From: Clostridia bacterium
GTDB lineage: Bacteria > Bacillota > Clostridia > Oscillospirales > Acutalibacteraceae
Length of the DNA stretch: 7,294 nt
Assembly (NCBI GenBank): GCA_900766945.1
Contig: CAAFXD010000045.1
Location: forward strand, 1-7,294
Direction of reading: 5' to 3'
Made by a program: the position numbers and the translations under genes. Each line of letters opens with the position of its first letter. Positions within the stretch are counted from its first letter, which is position 1. The notes below the pieces were generated by a model. It was given only the letters and a program-made list of their open reading frames with translations, was not told the DNA's origin and made no database searches. This document shows, piece by piece, positions 1 through 4,900 of the stretch.

Positions 1-239
1 ACGGTATCACGAACATCGCCTTACAGCAGGAATTTAAGTGCTGTAACGCCTACGCGCGCTCCGAATGCAAAGACTGCTGGGCGAAACTCTATTGCAGCGG
101 CGGCTGTGCGGCAAATGCCTATCACGCAACAGGCTCAATTACCGGCGTTTACCAATACGGCTGTGCACTGTTCAAAAAGCGGATAGAATGTGCCGTAATG
201 ATGCAGGTTGCGGAGAATTTGGAACAAGAAAATGTGTAA
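1..239 (+). CDS. scfB: SCIFF-peptide thioether maturase, radical SAM/SPASM protein (C-terminal 78 codons only)
   Basis: This is the 3' end of a gene that begins left of the window; the first complete codon is at 3-5 and the stop TAA at 237-239. The visible part is a SPASM-type auxiliary iron-sulfur domain. Its cysteines follow the spacing C-x2-C-x5-C-x3-C (fragment residues 22, 25, 31, 35, with YCSGGC in the middle). There is an upstream CC pair (13-14), a later cysteine in YGC (54) and a final cysteine in KKRIEC (63). The YCSGGCAANAY block and the KKRIECA ending are what I recognise from the maturase of SCIFF (six cysteines in forty-five residues) peptides. In that family the enzyme uses S-adenosylmethionine radical chemistry to form cysteine thioether crosslinks in the small SCIFF precursor. 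The radical SAM core (CxxxCxxC) and the precursor gene, which usually lies just upstream, are outside the window. Another SPASM peptide maturase is the main alternative. Confidence 0.85.
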   Translation, partial: GITNIALQQEFKCCNAYARSECKDCWAKLYCSGGCAANAYHATGSITGVYQYGCALFKKRIECAVMMQVAENLEQENV

Positions 240-258
240 AGTAATTTTACTTTATACA

Positions 259-268
259 CGGGAGGCGG
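259..268 (+). promoter_or_regulatory. Ribosome binding site for a TTG-start gene
   Basis: A GGGAGGCGG run ends a few bases before the TTG at 273, with about 7 bases between GGAGG and the start codon. It decides the start of the following small membrane protein, because the only in-frame ATG is at about codon 60, after the first two membrane segments. Confidence 0.75.
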
Positions 269-272
269 TTTC

Positions 273-545
273 TTGACACGGTTTTTATGGTTCTATATTG
301 GTGCGGCGGCGATTGCCGTTGTGCTCGCCTTTGCGCTTTCCTACCGCGAAACGCCGCAAAACAAATGTAAGGCTTTGCTTTTGGCATTGTATATCGTCAC
401 CATCATCGGCGCGTTATTTGCCACAGGCGTTTTAGAAGCAAAATACGAAATGCACAGGCTGTATTCCACCCTGATTGCCGCCGCCGTCTTCGGTGCTTTG
501 TACGGCGCAGACGCGTTGGGCGGGAAACTGCGAAAGAAAAAATAA
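273..545 (+). CDS. Small three-helix membrane protein of unknown function
   Basis: A 90-residue hydrophobic protein starting at TTG, 33 bases after the SCIFF maturase stop and probably in the same transcript. Three membrane-spanning segments can be read: about residues 4-22 (FLWFYIGAAAIAVVLAFAL), 33-54 and 63-82. The last two are joined by a short charged loop (EAKYEMHR), and the protein ends in a basic tail (KLRKKK). I do not recognise the family. Small Clostridia membrane proteins such as the TIGR04086 group occur near SCIFF genes, as I recall, but this one is shorter than that group and I cannot assign it. The plus-strand terminator begins about 12 bases after the stop, so this is the last gene of its operon. 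Reality as a gene is supported by the strong ribosome site, the correct spacing and the regular helix pattern; the function is unknown. Confidence 0.7.
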   Translation: MTRFLWFYIGAAAIAVVLAFALSYRETPQNKCKALLLALYIVTIIGALFATGVLEAKYEMHRLYSTLIAAAVFGALYGADALGGKLRKKK

Positions 546-557
546 ATCCGCAAATGC

Positions 558-599
558 AAAATCCCCCTGCAATCCGAAGGGATTGCAAGGGGATTTTTT
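558..599. terminator. Rho-independent terminator, probably bidirectional, between convergent genes
   Basis: The arms 560-575 and 580-595 pair over 16 positions with one C-A mismatch and a 4-base loop (GAAG). The plus-strand product is followed by a T-run at 594-599. The flanking A's at 558-559 extend the pairing with T's on the other side, so the minus-strand transcript also forms the hairpin and then reads GATTTTGC, a weaker tail. It sits between the stop at 545 (+) and the stop at 605 (-), so it can close both the SCIFF operon and the HD/CmpB unit. Confidence 0.85.
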
Positions 600-604
600 C
601 TGTC

Positions 605-1387
605 TTATTTTTTATGCTCGTCTTTTTTCTCGTCTAACTTTTCAAACAGCATTTGCAATGCGTCCTTGTAACGGTGCAAATTGAAATTCGGATATTCTTT
701 ATGCAACCGCGCCACGGTGGATTTTCCGTTTTTCAGGTATTTTGCCCAATCCGTCAGCGCCGCCGACTCCTTCACACGCTCCGTCAATTCATTGAAATAT
801 GCGTCGGTTTCGTCAATGCCTTTTTGCATATGCTCGTTAATCACATTCTGCAAATTTTTGAGCAATGCCACCGTATTTTTCAAACTCGCAATGGTGGTGG
901 TCAAATCCACAATCAAAACGGTATATAAAATGAATACAATCCAGTAAAGTACCGTGTCGGGGATTTTCGCCGTCCATAGGATAACCCACGGCTGAACCAC
1001 GCGGACAATCAACACCACGCCCACACCGAACAGCAAGCTGTTTTGCAGGCAGATGCGCCCTTTCACATTAAACTTTTTGCCTGAATAATCCCACCAAGTG
1101 GAATGGAACAGTTTTTCGAGCACAAAATGCGTCACATATTCAAGCGCCGTGCAGGTAACGGTGCCCACCAAAAACAGCAGAAAAACATTGTCGATACGGT
1201 CATAAAACAACAGCATACAAAGCATCATCCCGACACCGTAAATCGGGCAAAGCGGGCCGAACAAAAACCCGCGTTTGACCGCCTGCTTTCTGCGCACGGC
1301 GTACAAAGCGGTTTCCATCATCCAACCGCAAACGCTGTAAAGAATAAACCAAAGAAAATATTCAGCGACGGTTCTCAAAAGCTCCAC
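605..1387 (-). CDS. CmpB-type putative ABC-transporter membrane protein (DUF1113 family)
   Basis: A 260-residue protein starting at GTG (1387). Five membrane segments are likely, at about residues 8-28, 46-63, 68-90, 113-137 and 146-168. They are followed by a soluble, charged, heptad-like tail (about 166-215) and a lysine-rich end. Family motifs I recognise are YSVCGWMMET near 17-26, RGFLFGPLCPIYG at 39-51, LEYVT at 82-86, and WWDYSG...KGRICLQNSLLFG at about 98-121. These match the family labelled ABC_trans_CmpB or putative ABC-transporter type IV; its molecular role is not established as far as I know. The GTG start keeps the first membrane segment and the GWMMET motif; the next ATG (residue 23) would cut them off. 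A GGGAG lies about 10 bases upstream, inside the HD gene, whose last 26 bases this gene overlaps, so translational coupling is likely. No separate promoter was seen. Confidence 0.85.
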   Translation of the reverse strand: MELLRTVAEYFLWFILYSVCGWMMETALYAVRRKQAVKRGFLFGPLCPIYGVGMMLCMLLFYDRIDNVFLLFLVGTVTCTALEYVTHFVLEKLFHSTWWDYSGKKFNVKGRICLQNSLLFGVGVVLIVRVVQPWVILWTAKIPDTVLYWIVFILYTVLIVDLTTTIASLKNTVALLKNLQNVINEHMQKGIDETDAYFNELTERVKESAALTDWAKYLKNGKSTVARLHKEYPNFNLHRYKDALQMLFEKLDEKKDEHKK

Positions 1388-1889
1388 GCCGTATCAGCTC
1401 CCTTTCAATTTGTGCATACATCGGTTGAAATGTGTCGGCAAGCCCCAACAAATCCCGCGTGGCGGCGATTTTATCCGCCAAGGTCAGCACATACGCCTCT
1501 TTCGATTTCGGCGGCTCGACAAACAGCGGCCACATATGGCTTAAAATCATATTTCTCTGTTTTTCCGTCAACGGTCCGAAGTATTCTTCGGCATTTTTGA
1601 CCGCCGTTTTCGGGTGATACCAAACATGGTACTCCCCGTGCTTTTCCACATACCAATTATACAAATAAAAATCGTGTAAAAGTGCGGCACGGGCGGCTTC
1701 GCGCTGCTGCAAATGCAATCCGCCGCAAAACCGATAGGTAAGATAAGACACATACACGCTGTGCCAAAAGGTGCTGACTGTTTTATGGTGCGGATACTGC
1801 CGCATCTGCTGTACGACTGTGCTCGAAAGCAAATCCCCAACCGCATCGCAGTAGCCGTTAATCACCTGTTTCTCTTTTTCAGCGTTCAT
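1362..1889 (-). CDS. HD-domain phosphohydrolase-like protein
   Basis: A 175-residue cytoplasmic protein, single domain, with no signal peptide or membrane segment. The HD superfamily metal-ligand pattern H...HD...D is visible: H43 (TFWHSVYVSY), H72-D73 (LLHDFYLY) and D139 (TLADKIAA). Further histidines at 92 (WYHPK) and 118 (ILSHMWP) are placed where many HD phosphohydrolases carry extra metal ligands. The substrate cannot be told from sequence; nucleotide or phosphoester hydrolysis is the family expectation. I chose the ATG at 1889-1887, which has a modest GGAAG site 8 bases upstream. An upstream in-frame TTG at 1922 would add 11 residues, but it has no ribosome site and lies against the terminator-like hairpin. 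The stop lies 26 bases inside the following CmpB-family gene, so the two are almost certainly one transcript and probably act in one process. Confidence 0.85.
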   Translation of the reverse strand: MNAEKEKQVINGYCDAVGDLLSSTVVQQMRQYPHHKTVSTFWHSVYVSYLTYRFCGGLHLQQREAARAALLHDFYLYNWYVEKHGEYHVWYHPKTAVKNAEEYFGPLTEKQRNMILSHMWPLFVEPPKSKEAYVLTLADKIAATRDLLGLADTFQPMYAQIERELIRRGAFENRR

Positions 1890-1925
1890 CGTTCTCGCTT
1901 CCGAAATCGAATTTTTCCGCAACAG

Positions 1926-1957
1926 AAAGGGGCTGACTGCATTGACAGCCCCCTTTT
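1926..1957 (-). terminator. Hairpin after the dockerin surface protein gene (terminator or partial terminator)
   Basis: On the minus strand, 14 bases after the stop of the large surface-protein gene, an A-run and GGGGGCTG arm pairs with a CAGCCCCTTT arm (plus-strand arms 1926-1937 and 1944-1957). There is one bulged G and a loop of about 6 bases. The sequence after it on the minus strand is TTTCTGTTGC, a short interrupted T-run, so termination may be incomplete. I saw no clear promoter between here and the HD gene, which makes some readthrough plausible. Confidence 0.65.
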
Positions 1958-1970
1958 GCGTGGGTTTATA

Positions 1971-4900
1971 TTATTGATACAGCTTTGCGGTTTGGTCTAT
2001 CGGGCATTTGCCGGAAAGCTGCAAATTCAACAGCGAGACATCAAAGAAGTCCACCACGCCGTCGCCGTTCAAATCCGCCGCTACGCTGTAAACACCGCCG
2101 CCGATGACAGAGGCATCCGCCAAGGAAGCGGTACTCATTGTGCGGTAATCGTTCGCGTCAATCACGCCGTCGCCGTTGACATCGCCATACAAAATGACGG
2201 TTGCGCTTTCGTAAACCACGGCGGTATCCTTTGCAGATACACACTGCACCACGCAACCCGTGCCAACCGCATCGCTGTCTGTCAACACGGTGTCGCCGCG
2301 CCGCACAATAATTTGCGTATCCTCATTTTGCAGTTCTGCTTTCAGCTCGGCAACCGAAGTATTTTCTGCATTCAAGCCGACAAGATAAGTTGTACCCTGC
2401 GAACGGTCCACCGTAATATCGGTCGAGCCGTCCTCATTCGGCAAAATCTGTTTGATTTCCGTTTTCTCAAACCAAACCTCGTATGCGGGGGAAACATAGC
2501 TTTCCACACCCGATTTATTGACAGCTTTGAAGGTGTATGTCGCTTTGGTTTCGCTGTCAATCGTTAAGGTGTCGCCTGCAATGCGCGTCCAGCCGTCTCC
2601 GGTTGAATAATAATAGTAAATCCCCGAGGTGTAATTCGGCGTGGAAAGTGTAAAGGTAATCGGCTTGTCGGTTTGCACGCCGAGTGCACCGGAAACGCCC
2701 ACCTGTAAAATCGGGGTTGCGTTGGTATCCGGGAAATTGTCAATGGTTAGCAACACGGTTTTCGATTTGCCGTTGTTGCCGGTCACCGTAACCAGATAAT
2801 TGCCGTTTTTGGAAACCGGGAACGAGGTGCGGCGCGTATAATCGCGGCCGTCTACCTTTACGGATGCCAAGCCGGACGGCCCGACAACCGTTTCAAAATT
2901 CACCAAATATGCCGTTTCCGTCGGTTCGGTGACCGTCGGCGTCAAGATAATGTCCGGCTCGGTGGTGTCAATCATCACAAGATAACTGTCCGAAGTGGTG
3001 CTTTCCGTGCCCGCACCGTTGACCGCCTTAAAGCAGTACACCGCATTGGTATTTTCTTTTAAATTCAGTTCCGAGCCGTCAAATTCATACCAACCCGTGC
3101 CGTTGTAATAATAATAGGTAATGCCCGAAAGGCTTTCTTCCTCTGTTGTGAAATTAAACCGAGCCCCCTCGGCAGTCCACCGCCCGAATGTGCCGTCAAA
3201 CGCCACACGGATCACGGGTTTTTGGCGATCGATTTGCACAACCTGCGCCGTTGCCGCGCTGTAAAGACCGGAATTGCTGACGGCGCGGAATTCATAAACA
3301 TGTCTGCCGTCTTGGCTTGCGGTCAGCGTATTGCCGGAGAGCGTTATCCACTCGCCGCTGTCCACACGGTATTGGTAAGTGTATATCCCGGAATACGCGC
3401 TGCTTGTCAGCGTCATTTCCACGGTATCTGCCACCCAAGTGCCGTTTTGATATGCCTCGCCGTTATAGGTCGCCGTAATCGAAACCAGTGCGGGCTTGGT
3501 GCCGTCCACCGTTACGCCTTCGCTCGTCTCAACGGCGGAAACATTGCCTGCCGCGTCCGTTGCGCGCGCTTCGGCAAAGCCGCGGAAATTCGGCGCTTTG
3601 GTCGGCTTGTTGGCGGCGTCATACACCGCCCAAGCGGAATAAGTTTCGGTATCGGCATCGTACCAACGGTATTCCACTTTGGCAATACCCGAAACACCTT
3701 CATCGGAGGCGTCAATCGTCAATTCAATTTCTTCATTAAAGAATTTTCCGTAAGTCAACTCATTGATAAGCCGTGCAAAACCGCCGGAATTCTTATGTTC
3801 AACCGCAACACCGTCTACCGTCGGGGCAATTTTATCAATATTGTTGATTTCGACGGTGCGTTCACAAGAAAGCCCGTTGCCTGCCGTCAATTTTACGGTA
3901 TAGGTACCGTTTTCATCCACGATAAATGCGGTGTAATTCTCGGTAATATCCGCGCCGTTTAAGGTGACGGTTTGCACGCCCGAAGCGCCGACCGTAAGAT
4001 TGTCTAGCGTGACGGCGAAGGATTGGTTAATCAGCTTCGTTTGGGCGGGCGTCAAGGTAAAGTCGGGCTGAATATCATCACGCTGTACCGTATACCCTTG
4101 TGTTTCGGCACTTTCCACATTGACGGAGTTCACCGCTTTGAAATAATAGGTTTCCTCTGTATTTTCCGAAACGGTTAAGGTATTGCCCGAAAGCGTTACC
4201 CACTCGGGATTGCTGTCTGTTTTGTAGGAATAAGTAATACCCTCCATCGGATGCGTTGCCGACAGCGTAAAAGTCACATCCGCAGGCGTCCAGCCGCCTG
4301 CATAGGCACCGGTGTCCACCGATACAACGGGTGTACCGTAAATAATGATGGGGAAATACGCCGTTGCCGACAGACCTTCGTGTGTATAAATAACGGGGAT
4401 TTGCTGTTCGACATCAAAAAGCGTCGGGTCAAACATATCGTCATCGACAATATAATCCATCACTTGTTCCGACGCGGCATTGCTGTAATTGGCAGTAACC
4501 TCCAAGCCCTCTAAATCGAGCTCGGTTTCCCCCTCGGAATAGATGTAACGGGGATTGACAAGGTCAATGCTCGTCACCTTTTTGGATTCGAGCACAATCG
4601 GGAACACGCCGCGGTAGGTCTCACCCGCGCGGGTGACGGAAACCAAAATATACTGCTCATTGTCCAAAATGGATTGATTGATTTCGGAAACGGTATAATC
4701 AGTCACTTCGACAGAGTAATCGCTGTCCGCCCAATCGGTCGTATCGTAATAGCGGGCGACATCCTCTTTATTGTAATTGAGCACAACCTTTAACCCGGTT
4801 AAATCGAGCTCGGTTTCGCCCTCTACATAATTCTTGCGCGTCGGCGCGGTCAAGGTAATGCTGTCGGGTTCGAGTTCGACAACCTGAATTTGCTTAATTG

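Noticed and set aside
1103..1600. 165-codon open frame on the plus strand
   Set aside because: It is antisense to the overlapping HD/CmpB genes, has no recognisable domain, and the minus-strand genes have strong motifs.
1890..1922. TTG start at 1922 for the HD protein
   Set aside because: No ribosome site precedes it and it abuts the terminator-like hairpin; the ATG at 1889 has a modest site and begins just before the conserved region.
1713..2567. 284-codon open frame on the plus strand
   Set aside because: It lies antisense across the HD gene and the C-terminus of the surface protein, both of which have clear family motifs. Its translation is low in complexity sense, with no recognisable domain, and no ribosome site was seen; it is a shadow of high-GC third positions.
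3222..3962. 246-codon open frame on the plus strand
   Set aside because: It is fully antisense to the Ig-like repeat tract, and no domain or start signal supports it.
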